Shown here: piece after piece, positions 21,480-33,800 of the stretch
How positions within the stretch are numbered: position 1 is the first letter of the stretch
Layout: each line of letters begins with the position of its first letter
Origin: Cydia pomonella
Taxonomy: Eukaryota > Arthropoda > Insecta > Lepidoptera > Tortricidae
Assembly: GCF_033807575.1 (NCBI RefSeq)
Contig: NC_084715.1
Coordinates: 12,263,349-12,327,348 of the forward strand
Direction: 5' to 3'
DNA length: 64,000 nt
Translations under genes and position numbers: made by a program
The notes under the pieces: model-generated
Databases searched by the model: none
What the model saw: only the letters and a program-made list of their open reading frames with translations
What the model was told of the DNA's origin: nothing

Positions 21480-22420
21480 AAATATTTTGTGTGGTCTCCT
21501 TTTACGATCAACACTGCTGGTTATCTGCGAGGCACGCTTTCGACCAATTATTTTAGGTAAACCAGGCCGATATTGTCCCAAGCTTATTCCAGAGTTCTGA
21601 AGGAATCCTTGTTAGTGATATTTGTTTTGTTAATTTTGCCATACAAATATGACCACAAGTTCTCAACCGGGTTGATATCGGGCGATTATGGAGGCCATTC
21701 AAGCTATTTGATCCTATTTGCCTTGAATAATGCAGCAGATATTTTAACTGTGTGCTTGGGTCATTATCTTTCTGAAATAGATATATTACAGGCCCTCCAA
21801 GCCAAATTTAAGTAGAGATCTACCTATAAATTCTCTTGCAAAATGTTAATATGTATAACCTTCAGCAGTAATTATTCCATTAATTCGAGCTAAGCTGCCA
21901 ACTCCAGACCTAGAAAATGAGCTCCTCGCCATAACATTACCCCCACCATGCTTAATAGTTTTTTGTATATTACGTTCTGTTACCGCTTCGCAAGGCTTAC
22001 GCTACACCTTACACCACTTTTTTGTCCAAATGCTGCAATTTTATTTCATCAGTCCATAATAATGATTTCCATTACTCCGAGGTCCTGGCTCCAATATGAT
22101 TCTTCGCAAAAATCTAAGACGGTTTTTTGTTAGTAATACAAATAAATGAAGTTTGTAAAACAATGTTCTCTGAGCCTGCGACGAATAGTTCGAGGACTGA
22201 TCGCATTAGAAACGATCCTAAGATCCATCATTTCCCTAACAACTCTCGATGATATTTTTGGATTTAACTTCACGCATCGAAGAATTTAGCATCATCCCAT
22301 TGATTTGGTGGTTGCTTGCGACCGTCTCCAGGCAAATTCGCCACAGTTCTATGTTTTCCATGTTTTTTCAAATATGCTGTTCAGCTCCAACCGAAATGGC
22401 GCTTTAGAAGACAAACTCAT
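21480..22420 (-). pseudogene. Tc1-like transposase remnant
   Basis: The minus-strand translation shows, in order, KHGKHRTVANLPGDGRK (about 22370-22320), an HTH-like VREMMDLRIVSNAISPRTIR (about 22250-22190), KHGGGNVMARSSFS (about 21950-21900) and SPDINPVENLWSYLYGKI (about 21690-21640). The last block is the conserved Tc1 motif holding the final acidic residue of the DDE triad. Several stops and at least two frame changes interrupt it, including a stop inside the usual WP.QSPD block. The gene cannot make an active enzyme. Confidence 0.85.
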
Positions 22421-22487
22421 TAAATGTACTATAAGTTTTCTATTATATAAGTACCAACACAAAAGAGTTGTATAAGTAAATAAAAAA

Positions 22488-23819
22488 GCGGCCAAGTGCG
22501 AGTCGGACTCGCGCATGAAGGGTTCCGTACCATTTAAGACGTATTAAAAAAAAATCTACTTGCTAGATCTTGTTCAACATTTTACCACTTTGGACACACA
22601 TTTTACCACTTTGGAACTGTCTCTCGCGCAAACTATTCAGTTTAGAAAAAAAATGATGTTAGGAACCTAAATATCATTTTTGAAGACCTATCCATAGATA
22701 CCCCACACGTATGGGTTTGATGAAAAAATTTTTTTTTTAATTTATTGACGTATTAAAAAAAAACTATTTACTAGATCTCGTTCAAACCAATTTTCGGTGG
22801 AAGTTTGCATGGTAATGTATATCATATATTTTTTTTAGATTTTTCATTCTGTTATTTTAGAAGTTACAGGGGGGGGGGGACACACATTTTTTCACTTTGG
22901 AAGTGTCTCTCGCGCAAACTATTCAGTTTAGAAAAAAATGATATTAGAAACCTAAATATCATTTTTGAAGACCTATCCATAGATACCCCACACGTATGGG
23001 TTTGATGAAAAAAAATTTTTTTTTAAATTTTTATGACGTATTAAAAAAAAACTACTTACTAGATCTCGTTCGAACCAATTTTCGGTGGAAGTTTGCATGG
23101 CAATGTATATCATATATTTTTTTTAGATTTTTCATTCTGTTATTTTAGAAGTTACAGGGGGCCCGGACACACATTTTTTCACTTTGGAAGTGTCTCTCGC
23201 GCAAACTATTCAGTTTAGAAAAAATGATATTAGAAACCTAAATATCATTTTTGAAGACCTATCCATAGATACCCCACACGTATGGGTTTGATGAAAAAAA
23301 TTTTTTTTTAAATTTTTATGACGTATTAAAAAAAAACTACTTACTAGATCTCGTTCGAACCAATTTTCGGTGGAAGTTTGCATGGCAATGTATATCATAT
23401 ATTTTTTTTAGATTTTTCATTCTGTTATTTTAGAAGTTACGGGGGGGGGGGACACACTTTTTACCACTTTGGAAGTGTCTCTCGCGCAAACTTTTCAGTT
23501 TAGAAAAAAATGATATTAGAAACCTCAATATCATTTTTAAAGACCTATCCATAGATACCCCACACGTATGAGTTTGATGAAAAAAGATTTTTTGAGTTTC
23601 AGTTCTAAGTATGGGGAACCCCCAAAATTTATTGTTTTTTTTCTATTTTTGTGTGAACATCATAATGCGGTTCATAGAATACATCTACTTACCAAGTTTG
23701 AACAGTATAGCTTTTATAGTTTCGGAAAAAAGTGGCTGTGACAGAATCGGACAGACAGACGGACATGACGAATCTATAAGGGTTCCGTTTTTTGCCATTT
23801 GGCTACGGAACCCTAAAAA
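22488..23819 (+). repeat. GGCCAAGTGCGAG repeat with about four 286-bp tandem units
   Basis: It starts GCGGCCAAGTGCGAGTCGG and ends GGCTACGGAACCCTAAAAA, the family ends. Inside, a unit beginning GACGTATTAAAAAAAA recurs at 22538, 22747, 23035 and 23320 (spacings 209, 288, 285). Each holds CTAGATCTCGTTC, TCGGTGGAAGTTTGCATGG, a G tract of variable length, TGTCTCTCGCGCAAACT and CCACACGTATGG. The first unit has lost about 80 bp. The A-box-like GGCCAAGTGCG and B-box-like GGGTTCCGTACC near the 5' end suggest, without proof, a pol III promoter. ORFs within it (22805, 23210, 23611) are repeat translations. Confidence 0.85.
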
Positions 23820-23864
23820 GTATACTTTTTGTGTAAGTGTATGATTATTTTTGTCCAGCACTGT

Positions 23865-25532
23865 GACTTAAAATCTTATATAATATCGATCGATTATTGT
23901 TTAACCGCTCGTGCTAATATTGATACCCGAGTAAGCGAAAAATTCCATAGTTGAAAGATTCTAGAAGTGGAATCTTGAGCGTTGCGACGGTTTCAAGGCA
24001 CAAGTGTTAAACATACGACTCCAATTGAAACAAAAATTTTCAACACACCAACGCGAGGGAAATATTAACTATGAAATACCAAAATAATCAAATACAAATG
24101 AACGTAATAAAAATATATCATTCAAAACCATCATTTAAAAGTAAATTCTACACACACACACAGCTAACACAAGGAAACAACTCAAAATGCATCTGATTAA
24201 GTACTTTGCCCCACATGTGGATAAAATATCACATTAGTTTTTGAATAATCAAGAGGTCCCTTATCAGTTGGTGCGGTGAAAAGAAAATTTCTATTCTTTG
24301 CTTTGATGTTAAATAGGCACTACATAAGATATAATAGCGAACAAATATGTAACATTAATATTATTTCAAAATACGAGTAAGTACATATTCTTTTTATAAC
24401 ATCGCCATTCTATTGCGATCCTTGGGATATTGCGCGTTCCAATTTATTACGATAACGATAAGTGTCCGTGAACTAGAGAGTAAAGAGAGCATAGGGAGGG
24501 CACCCTCGTCGCCACGTTGCCATGGCAGCGCTTCGGTTAGTCCCGCGGTTTATAGCCGGGCTTCCGTCCGATATTCCTTGCATCTAAATCATCATCAGTG
24601 CTGGGAAACGCCTCGTAAAGCGCCCGTTGACCGTCCGGCTGTACTCTAAATCGAATGAGAAAGGTAGTAACAGCGTGTGAAACGTATACATTGTTACGGC
24701 CTCGCTTTCCAACGGCAGAGTAATTCGTTATGCCCACCGTCGCATCGTCGCCCAGGGATTTCTCGCTACAATTGCGTATGGGCCGTAAAGACGTCCTATC
24801 TATAAGTGGACTCGTATACGGGTGTCACAATTTCGGTCGGTGATTGCCCGTTTAGCGTTGAATATCAATGGATAGTGCAGTATTATGCTTGTTGTACAGT
24901 AGGTATTCCAATATCATTTCACTTATTACTTTTATTTCCTACTAAAATATATATTCCAATATAGTTGTCAGGTTAAATCTGTAGTTTTTTTTTTTCGTAT
25001 ACGAAGTAAAATCCCGAATCATTATTGGCAATTCCCCCAATTTATTCCAATGTATAAATGATGTGATATATTGTTCAGTAGGGAATTTTATTCCCCCTTC
25101 GTGTCCCCTATGGCATAACTAACGATAAAAAAAGATCGCAACGCCTCATAATCGCGACGTAATTGCAACAAAATAAATGACGACAGTTGAATTGCATTTT
25201 GATCCATTCACGGTGATTATTAAAACAAATAGTTCCTTCTGTTTTTTTTTTTTTAATAGAAATACATAGTTTATTTTCGGACCTCTGGAACATCCTTCCG
25301 GGTGTTTTTCTAGTCGAACCTATGACTAACAAAGATAATCGAAACTTACATAAATTATATGTTATAAAAATACATACGTTTATACGTAAGGTGTTTATTA
25401 GTCAAGAATTTGTACATATATATTAACCAACTTCAGTTCTAAGAAAACGAGGTTCTGTGTTCGGTTGTGGCTATTTTTTAAATGTAAGTTCACCGATTAT
25501 TCCAAGCCCCGTAGTTCGAATATAGTAATCAT
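23865..25532. other. No gene seen; GC-richer unique patch at 24410-24850
   Basis: AT-rich except for about 24410-24850, which is CpG-containing and lacks any recognised repeat. Small ORFs occur on both strands (24413-24649, 24537-24737), as is usual in GC-rich DNA. It could be a promoter or an unseen 5' exon for the minus-strand gene, but no splice donor joined to a leader was established. Confidence 0.4.
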
Positions 25533-26373
25533 TTTTAGGGTTCCGTAGCCAAATGGCAAAAAACGGAACCCTTATAGATTCGTCATGTCCGTCTGTCTGT
25601 CCGATTATGTCACAGCCACTTTTTTTCCGAAACTATAAGAGCTATACTGTTCAAACTTAGTAAGTGGATGTATTCTATGAACCGCATTAAGATGTTCACA
25701 CAAAAATAGAAAAAAAAACAATAAATTTTGGAGGCTCCCCATACTTAGAACTGAAACTCAAAAAATCTTTTTTAATCAAACCCATACGTGTGGGGTATCT
25801 ATGGATAGGTCTTCAAAAATGATATTGAGGTTTCTAATATCATTTTTTTCTAAAATGAATAGTTTGCGCGAGAGACACTTCCAAAGTGGTAAAATGTTTA
25901 TCCCCCCCCCCCGTAACTTCTAAAATAACAGAATGAAAAAACTAAAAAAAATATATGATATACATTGCCATGCAAACTTCCACCGAAAATTGGTTCGAAC
26001 GAGATCTAGTAAGTAGTTTTTTTTAATACGTCATAAAAATTTAAAAAAATTTTTTTTCATCAAACCCATACGTGTGGGGTATCTAAGGATAGGTCTTCAA
26101 AAATGATATTTAGGTTTCTAATATCATTTTTTTCTAAACTGAATAGTTTGCGCGAGAGACACTTCCAAAGTGAAAAAAAGTGTGTCCCCCCCCTGTAACT
26201 TCTAAAATAACGGAATGATGAAAAATCTAAAAAAAATATATGATATACATTACCATGCAAACTTCCAACGAAAATTGGTTTGAACCAGATCTAGTAAGTA
26301 GTTTTTTTAATACGTCATAAATGGTACGGAACCCTTCATGGGCGAGTCCGACTCGCACTTGGCCGCTTTTTTT
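25533..26373 (-). repeat. GGCCAAGTGCGAG repeat, second tandem-unit copy
   Basis: The minus-strand orientation of the same family: TTTTTAGGGTTCCGTAGCC on the left and CGCACTTGGCCGC on the right. It contains about two of the tandem units, with C tracts (G on the minus strand) of about 12 at 25900-25911 and 7 near 26187. The minus ORF 26060-26260 nearly repeats the protein read from 22805-23005 (+), which confirms a shared repeat rather than a gene. Confidence 0.85.
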
Positions 26374-26499
26374 GTTTGGATTAGAGTTACATCCAAAGAG
26401 GTCCCATATTAAATTGGTTTTAATGTATACCTATAAAATAAATATATACAATAACAATATACATAATGGATATATACAGAGGATTACTGGAACCGCAGC

Positions 26500-26703
26500 C
26501 AAATAACACTTGACCCTACTCATAGTGTTGTGTTCCTGCCGGTGAGTAAGGTTGCCAGAGCTCAACGAGGGGGGTGGGGTTAGGGTCGGCAACGCGCATG
26601 TAACTCCTCTGGAGTTGCAGGTGTACATAGGCTACGGAGACTGCTTACCATCAGGCAGGCCGTATGCTTGTTTGCCACCGACGTAGTATAAAAAAAAAAA
26701 AAA
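26500..26703 (+). mobile_element. Retroposon 3' end with poly(A) tail
   Basis: The block includes GTTCCTGCCGGTGAGTAAGG, GGAGTTGCAGGTGTACATAGG, GGCCGTATGCTTGTTTGCC and ends ACGTAGTATAAAAAAAAAAAAA. I recognise it as a common lepidopteran LINE/SINE 3' terminus. No ORF is retained, so it is 5'-truncated or a SINE. Confidence 0.7.
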
Positions 26704-26727
26704 TTACTATAACTAGCTCATATCTAA

Positions 26728-26777
26728 AATAGGCCCACTTAGTCAATTTGTGTAATAATGTCCTGTAATATTTGGGT
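26728..26777 (+). repeat. Fragment of family-A SINE body
   Basis: The stretch CTTAGTCAATTTGTGTAATAATGTCCTGTAATATTT matches the 3' body of the SINE copies at 1880 and 54542. The head is missing. It lies immediately after another retroposon's poly(A) run. Confidence 0.7.
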
Positions 26778-26909
26778 GTATTCTAAAGCAATTTAAGCAT
26801 TTGCTCTCAAAAACCATTAATGTGATGGAGTGGACTTCATGATGACGACCACAGTATTATTATTTTTGATGTAGGCAGTAGTAGATTTGACTAACTAGAC
26901 TGAGATGAG

Positions 26910-27125
26910 GGGTCAGTGTGGGAGATAAAGGTAGAAGGTGATATTCGAGTGGTCTGAGGTTGGGGATTCAGGGGTCAGGGTTTGAAGGATCGATGGTCAG
27001 GAGTTGAGGGCTTGGAAGTTAGGAGTTAAGGGGTCGGTCGGAGATTGGCGGTTGAAAGTTCGGGGGTTCAGTGATCAGGAATTCAGGAATTGTGAGGTTG
27101 AGGGCTTGGGTCAGCGTTGGGGCGG
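26910..27125. repeat. G-rich, C-poor degenerate minisatellite-like tract
   Basis: About 215 bp of the plus strand is rich in GGGG, GGTCAG, GAGTTGAGGG, TTAGGAG and similar motifs and poor in C. Units are irregular, roughly 7-16 bp, with no clean period. The strong strand asymmetry stands out from the surroundings. The motifs resemble, but do not match, TTAGG telomere repeats. Confidence 0.6.
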
Positions 27126-27858
27126 AGGATGTAGACAGGAATTATTTATAATTAGAATTTTCGTGAGTCCATCTGAGTAACCATTCCTGTCTTTAAGTTC
27201 TTGTCTCTAGATTTCTAAAAGAAATTTTATGAATTCAGTGTTAAACATGTTTTTCATTCAACCGTAACTTAAATTGGATAATAATTACTGGTTTTAATTT
27301 TTTTGTAAAAAGTTTATTAGTTGGTAGTTCAAATTGATTCCCACGATGTAGTAGCAAAGTCTATTATCACTCTCGCGTCGTTCGACGCGACGCGACGCGA
27401 TAGGTATAGTAATGCAAAAATGTTTTGGAAATTCCACTGACGTATCTGTAAATACGAAAATCTGTTTTTTTTTTATTTTTTTATTATAGTTCCATTCACA
27501 CCCTATTCAATAACTAAGCTTCCGCATTGCTAAGCAAACCGATCAAATAAATTACCCAACAAGAAACGGCACCCCATCGCGACTCCGGTCATTGCATACA
27601 ACTTTATTATGCAACCAAAGCCATTTCATATTCAAATGTTACTAACTGGTGTTTGTATTTTTTAATATCGGTGCACTTTAAACGTAATTACAATATCCTT
27701 AGGATATAATCGGTGCAATTCTGTATTCATAACAAATCGTCTATTAGAGACGTCGCTATCGTCTCTAATAACATGTGTCCTTACCCTTATTATAGCAATT
27801 GAATTAAGAAGCGAAATGTAGTCTACATTATGTCCGACATTCCTTTAATTACATGCTT
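27126..27858. other. No gene seen; short GACGC array near 27385
   Basis: AT-rich DNA with one short run of CGACG-type units at about 27380-27400. No coding feature. Confidence 0.5.
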
Positions 27859-27992
27859 AATTGTGACCGCGGCTGTCAAAATGTCCCACTTTGTTGCTCG
27901 CCATAAGGACGCCTTGTCAGGTTGTCCGTATAAACATACAAGCAAATCTCGTCCTTATGGCAAGCGACAAAGTGGGACGTCGGTCACAATTT
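27859..27992. mobile_element. Fold-back MITE, ATTGTGACCG termini
   Basis: AATTGTGACCG and TGTCCCACTTTGTTGCTCGC with CATAAGGAC on the left are mirrored on the right by GTCCTTATGGCAAGCGACAA, AGTGGGAC and CGGTCACAATT. The plus ORF 27830-28027 spans this palindrome and is not a gene. Confidence 0.8.
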
Positions 27993-28059
27993 TTCACCTT
28001 GCCTATTTCAATGTTTGCAATAAGTAGTAGCCTTACCAGGACGGCCTTAGCAGTGTCAA

Positions 28060-28174
28060 ACTGATATATTCGCTAACGTCTGCGTAACTTACTTTCTATC
28101 TCGGTCGCACTAATATGCGAATACGAGCGAGATGCATAGAAAGTAAATTACGCACACGCTAGCGAATATGTCAG
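28060..28174. mobile_element. Fold-back MITE, ACTGATATATTCGC arms
   Basis: The left arm has ACTGATATATTCGCTAACG, TGCGTAACTTACTTTCTAT and CTCG. It matches the complement of the right arm with only a few mismatches and a 2-3 bp indel, around a loop of about 20 bp. GTGTCAAACTG occurs just outside both arms (28053 and 28174), which may be part of the element or a target repeat. Confidence 0.75.
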
Positions 28175-28321
28175 TGTCAAACTGGTGGTAGCCGTATAGG
28201 TAGTGACTGTATAGAATTACAGGATATCAGGCCACGTAATTCCTTATCGCAAAGTATGGAAGAACACTACAACAGACTACAGGTAGCAGAGACCATCTTA
28301 ACTCTAGTAAAAAATTGATAT

Positions 28322-28547
28322 GTACAGTCAGCATCAAAAGTAGCGGATCAAATAACGCTTCATAAGTATCTACCATTCTGTAACAGCTTAACAAAAAGTG
28401 ATGTCTTTAATATAGAAAAACTAAGACTATAAAAGATATATTTTTGAACGCGAATTATAGAAAATTATCTACATTTGGAAAAGTTATACAGAATATCAGA
28501 TACTTTTGGCGCGTTGTTTCATCCGCTACTTTTGATGCTGACTGTAC
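28322..28547. mobile_element. 226-bp MITE with TACAGTCAGCATCAAAAGTA termini
   Basis: Perfect 26-bp inverted termini at 28322-28347 and 28522-28547 begin GTACAGTCAGCATCAAAAG. Further inward, ACCATTCTGTAACAG and TATACAGAATATCAGATAC are also roughly mirrored. There is no ORF. I recognise these ends from lepidopteran repeats. Confidence 0.85.
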
Positions 28548-30793
28548 TGTATTTTTTTTTGTTGGGATTGATACATTTCCTTTATTTACAAGAATATAAT
28601 TATGTAAGTAGATAATTCAATACAACAAGAAATAAAGCGTGCTTATTTTTGCGTGCCTATTTAGGTCCGACTAGAAATCTTTTACAAGAAATAGAATGTT
28701 CGACGACAATGTTGGTACATAGTTAGTCTACCTTATGTCAAGATGTCGATAGTTGTAATGGGCACTGGAGTAAAAAAGGAATTCGAAAATACAGACTTGG
28801 CAAAAGTCCAGATGATCAGTCGAGTGTCACAGTTGGATTGTTAGTGAGATGTCTAATAAAATAACTATCAACCGTAGTAAGTTATATTTTATGTGTCACA
28901 TTTCAAACTTAAGCAGACGTAGACGAAACAACCGGTCGAAAAAACGACAGACGAAAAAGTACCAAGATAGAATGAAATTATGAACCTCGTTTTCGAAAGC
29001 GTGTCTTGCTAAAGATTAGTCACTCCCTGTCTAACCCTTCAATGTTCTGAGAGAATTTGGTAACTATAGTCGGCTTTATTTTTAGTTTCAAACTACATTG
29101 CACTTACATATATGCTCGTTAAATGACTTGAAAGCAAATGGACTTGTTTTTGGACCCCGATTTAGCCGCTGGATGTAAAAGGCAATTGTAGCAATTAAAT
29201 ATATTGAAATATATATGGGGAGAAACGTTCTCCCCTGCTGTGTTTGACTAAAATCGGACCACGCAATCGGCAGAAACATAAACCTAATCTGTCGGTCTGT
29301 GAGCGGTAATCGAACATATGAGAAACTTTAACTGCCTCTACTCTGAACACTTATTGAGAAGTTCACATTAAGGAATACCTACGCTATACCTGAAATGTTT
29401 TAACATTTTTGACTTATTTTAATAACGGGTTTTGATAATTGTGAAACTTATTTTGCAAAGGTGGTGAGAGTGGTATTGGCTACGAGCGAAGTGCATGGTG
29501 CGGGTAAGTAAAACGATCCCAGCACATAAGGTGGTAAAAATTAGAACTAACTGCGGATAGCGTCTTTAACATTTCGTTCAAGTTAAATGGCTCGAAATTA
29601 AACTTTAATTTACAACTACTTTTACTCCTGAAATATTAATTTAAATTGTATGGTGTAAAAGACCATTGTAATCTGTATAAAATGCTTCATATAACTATCG
29701 TATTTAATTTGATAATTATTAATACTGTATCCGAGTAAATAGCTTTGCAAATGCCACATATTATGTAAATATATAAATAAATAACTTTTTGTACACCCAT
29801 GAAAGACAGGCAACCCCACCATACATTGTGTTGTTATAGCTCAAACGGATGAGACAGCGTTTTCGATTAAAGCTCTTAGCCAGCGTGATGTTTTCCGGCA
29901 ACATAATTATATTTCAACCAATTTACCTAATAAACCTTAACAAGTTATACACTTACCTAAACCTTCCTCAAGAATCACTATGAGTATTGATAAATGAAAG
30001 TCGTTTGAAAATCCGTTCAGTAGTTTTTGAGTAGTTCTATATGATATAGTGAATTGACGTTTACCTCTAGATTTGTAGATGCTAGGTTGCGTGACAGTCG
30101 TGCACATAGCGAATATACATAATTTTATTTAATATTAAAATGTTCATTATGGATTTTTTGTGTATCTATGACACAAAAAATTAAGATCGAGAAACTATAC
30201 TTATCAATAATTTCTATAATTAGATTTTTTTTTCCGGATAAATTACAAAGTTTCAATTTGAATCATGGAATCACAGACCCACCCGTTTTCTGTGCATATG
30301 TAATTATGTACATATGTTATCCATCGTGATTTAAAAATCTCGGTGCATGACGAATCGACGTAAGTACGGCGCGGGGTGACTCATCCACTTTATGCCTCCG
30401 ACATCATTTAATTTGTCACAGGCCATCTAGTTTTAAGCGAGCGTAAACCTTTCGGTCATTGTGTATTGTTCGTTTCGAAATGATTCTGTAACGGTATCGT
30501 TCTGTACTCGTCTATTAATAATTGTAATGGTATCGTTTGTCGTACAATACATCTCTTTTGTCCCTATATATTTTGTAACTGTGTATTCTGTACAATATAA
30601 AATAGATTAATAAATTGAAATATACTGCACAGTTATATTACATAAAATAAACTTGTTAGGGATAGTTGAGAAAATAAATACTCGATTATCGATTGCCCAC
30701 GAAAATAAACTGTAAAATTTGATCCATTTTAACCAGGAAGTCTATTCCGATTCCTGCCTAACTGGTTATGAATTTGATCTAGATCTGTACCCC
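28548..30793. other. AT-rich DNA, no gene seen
   Basis: No exon or repeat boundary recognised. Small ORFs at 29088-29279 and 29622-29822 lack coding character. Confidence 0.5.
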
Positions 30794-30885
30794 CGTTTGC
30801 GTCTTATTTTGTATGGGATTTAGAAACAGCGCTCCAAGCGGGACGTTTTGTAAACTCAAATCCCACGCGCAACAAAACGCATACG
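30794..30885. repeat. 92-bp imperfect inverted repeat
   Basis: CGTTTGCGTCTTATTTTG...ATGGGATTT on the left is mirrored by AAATCCCACGCGCAACAAAACGCATACG on the right, around AGAAACAGCGCTCCAAGCGG. It is compatible with a small MITE. Confidence 0.55.
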
Positions 30886-33800
30886 TCACGTTTCGCTATC
30901 GAATAAATTTCTAGTGTAAATTTATTCGATAATTCGGTTCTGTTAATAGTGACATTTCTGGTTTTCAGACAATTATGTAATAAATTTATTTCAAATATTT
31001 TTTTCTGAATTACAAGTGGCTCTGAGTCATCACATAGTACGAGTATAATTAAATAGTATCTACATACAATAATTTACTACTAGGTTGATTATTTGATACA
31101 AACTTGTTTGTTACAGCTATGTCATTCAAAACAAAGGCCGAATTACGTTAAAGCAGTAATTCTAAGCTGAAGGGCTATTTTAACGGCACTCCAACCAGAG
31201 ACCATTAAGTGGTATTTCTAAAGCTTACTTTCTAAGCAGCATATATAACTCTTTATTGACAACGAGATTCAAACCTTACAGCCCTGAAAATTAGGTCGGT
31301 TTTACAGTATGTTAATTCGGTAATATATGTATGTGTTTTAGGAATTTCATAGCATATTTGTGGAGATCCCTACATTTTATTACAGAATGAAGTTAATAAA
31401 ATGTGCGAAAATATCCCTGAAACGTAACTCAAATATATGAGATTATTTCGTAATGTAAGCCTAATTATGTGCCACGTGTAGCAACCTTTTTTCAACGAAA
31501 CGATATAAAAATAGGTTATATATCTATTTGTTCATTTACTCAACTAATTGAATCAAGTGTCATCTATCAACGCTTCACTAATTACGATGACATGTTATGC
31601 ATTTAAAATGCCATTTTTCCATACAGGACTAAAACATTCAGATTGGCTTTGTGACTATTTGTTCCATGGTTTTTCACTAGAATGTGTTAAATATAATTCG
31701 GTGTCGCCATCTAAACGAGCATTATACAAAGTTATATATACCTTTTTATATATACCTTTGCTTATAACATAATCATAATGTAACTTTGCCCATTTTCGGT
31801 TTGAATAGAATTAAGTCATCGGCTTTCATGTGTCTTGTATTCGTATTTATACTAAGTGTTACGAAACATTTCATACTTCTTATAATCCAAATTACAAATC
31901 ACACGTGTTTGTGAAAATAATAGTTACTCGTATTTGATTGATTGCATTATGTGATGTCTATGTGTGTGTACTTATATTATTCAAAAAAAAAAATTTATAG
32001 TCCAGGTATTGTGTACTTGTATTATAAGTAGTAAAACCAAATTTTTTTATTTTTACGGCAGAGTAGAGAATCAGATTACCGAAGTCTATATATATTTTTT
32101 ATATAATTCGCTTACTTATAAGCGCTTACAAGTTCTAATTAGACAAAATATTTAATTAGATTTACTAATCGACGCTAACTTATGTTAACAGGTTTCAAGT
32201 ATCAGCTAATTCGAGAACAAAGCTCATTTACGTCTGATTTCAGTGAACCAATTCGATTCAACATTTATGCTAATTAAATCTGCTGATCTTTTATACGTTG
32301 GCAAATTGTCGGGATAAGCATATACGTGAGAATTGTCCTGTTGACTTGTGTAGGTCATTGAATTTATATAATTACTTTGCAAAGACGGGCCCTTACGGGC
32401 ACCAATAATGGTGCCAGCACAGAGGTGTCAGTAAGTGCAGTCCAACACAACTAGTTGCGACCAATCGCGTGCGTAATGCGAACTCATCAAATAAATATCC
32501 GTTAAAATATAGCTGTTTCAACTAGAAACACATCAATAGGTATAAATGGACAAATATAAATCCTTATATTTCCTATGAAATTATTTAAGAAAAGGCAAAT
32601 CAAACAGAACACAGCAAACAATGGAATTGAGAGTTTGTTATGATAACAATTACATACTCAATTTCGTAAAACAAACACCATGAGCTTACTCGACGTTAAC
32701 ACAAAGAGTAGATATGCATATTAGAGGGGCAAGATTTCTGCAACTGAAAAAGCCTGGCTTTTTAATACCTATCACGTCGAGGGCAAACAAAACATAAATG
32801 ATATTATTTAGATACTGTTTTGATGTCAGGTGTATTTGAATTGACCTCTAAGCCGTATGATTTTATTTATTTAATTTTCAAAATTAATCAGTTTAAAATA
32901 TCTACATAATTGGGAATTCTTGATTTCCATACCTTTCTATTATGTGACACCTATGCTAAACACTGATATACATTTTCTCGATTTTTTCACATTATTATTT
33001 GCTTAAACGGGACTTAATCGCGTACAATTAAGCTTTAAAATTACCTCCGACGGTTCAAAGGCGATATTGTTCTATAATCAAATTGTTTTGTGTTTTTGAA
33101 AATGTTTAATTAGACTTCAATAGACATAGAACAGGGATTAATCTATAACGCAAACATGCAAAACCTAAAATAAACCGTACCTTCTGTGTTTATAACTAAT
33201 CTTACGGGAGGTTACACCGCCGTTAAGCACATCTCTAATTTCGGAGAGCCGAGTAAATACAGCCATAAAACGAGTATGAACCGGGAATAATTGTTACGAC
33301 AGAGTGAGCCTATCGTTTCTAATGTGTTCTTAGCTTTACTGAATTTTAACGACATAAAGTCTGTTCCCCACTCGAGGCTGGGAGATTGCGACATTGGCAT
33401 TGGCATGGCAACGCTAAATAACTTGGACGCTAGAATAAATGATTTTATATTTAAAAGTAATGAATGGATCCAGTATGTTGAAGTTTATTTTATAAAACTT
33501 ATTTATAACCTAGCCGTAGTAATAAGGTTAGCCATTAGCCAGAATAGAAGATTAAAATTACTTGGTACGTTTTTGCAAACATTATTGAATTAAGTAGATA
33601 CCTAACATAGATAAAGTAGTTGATAATATAGATGAACAATTGAATAACTGGCCCTAAACGGACTGGTATTTGGCGCACTGTGCACATTAATTCAATTGTT
33701 TTGCACATCGTTAGCTGCCGGCTTGCCAACATGCATATTTTACATTTGACATGAATTCGCTTGTTTTCGATTGACCAAACATTTGCATACTAAATAACTG

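Larger units (their letters stand above)
21151..23864 (-). mobile_element. Dead Tc1-like transposon with a nested repeat insertion
   Basis: Outer ends AGTGCTGGACAAAAAGAATCAT (left) and its inverse TGATTATTTTTGTCCAGCACT (right) are matching terminal inverted repeats of Tc1 type. Between them lie remnants of a Tc1-like transposase on the minus strand and, on its 5' side, a 1.3-kb insertion of another repeat (22488-23819). The left flank keeps a TA; the right is TG. Without the insert the element would be about 1.4 kb, normal for Tc1. Confidence 0.8.

Noticed and set aside
22805..23005. 66-aa ORF nearly identical to one at 26060-26260 on the other strand
   Set aside because: Both are translations of the same dispersed 286-bp repeat unit. 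The similarity reflects the repeat, not a conserved gene.
22538..23595. CRISPR-like array of spaced repeats
   Set aside because: The whole 286-bp unit is repeated, with no unique spacers; this is eukaryotic tandem duplication.
23611..23844. 77-aa ORF similar to 36324-36602
   Set aside because: Both lie in the 3' part of the GGCCAAGTGCGAG repeat; frames are not maintained in the other copies.
27830..28027. 65-aa plus ORF
   Set aside because: It spans a palindromic MITE; the protein is the two arms read through.
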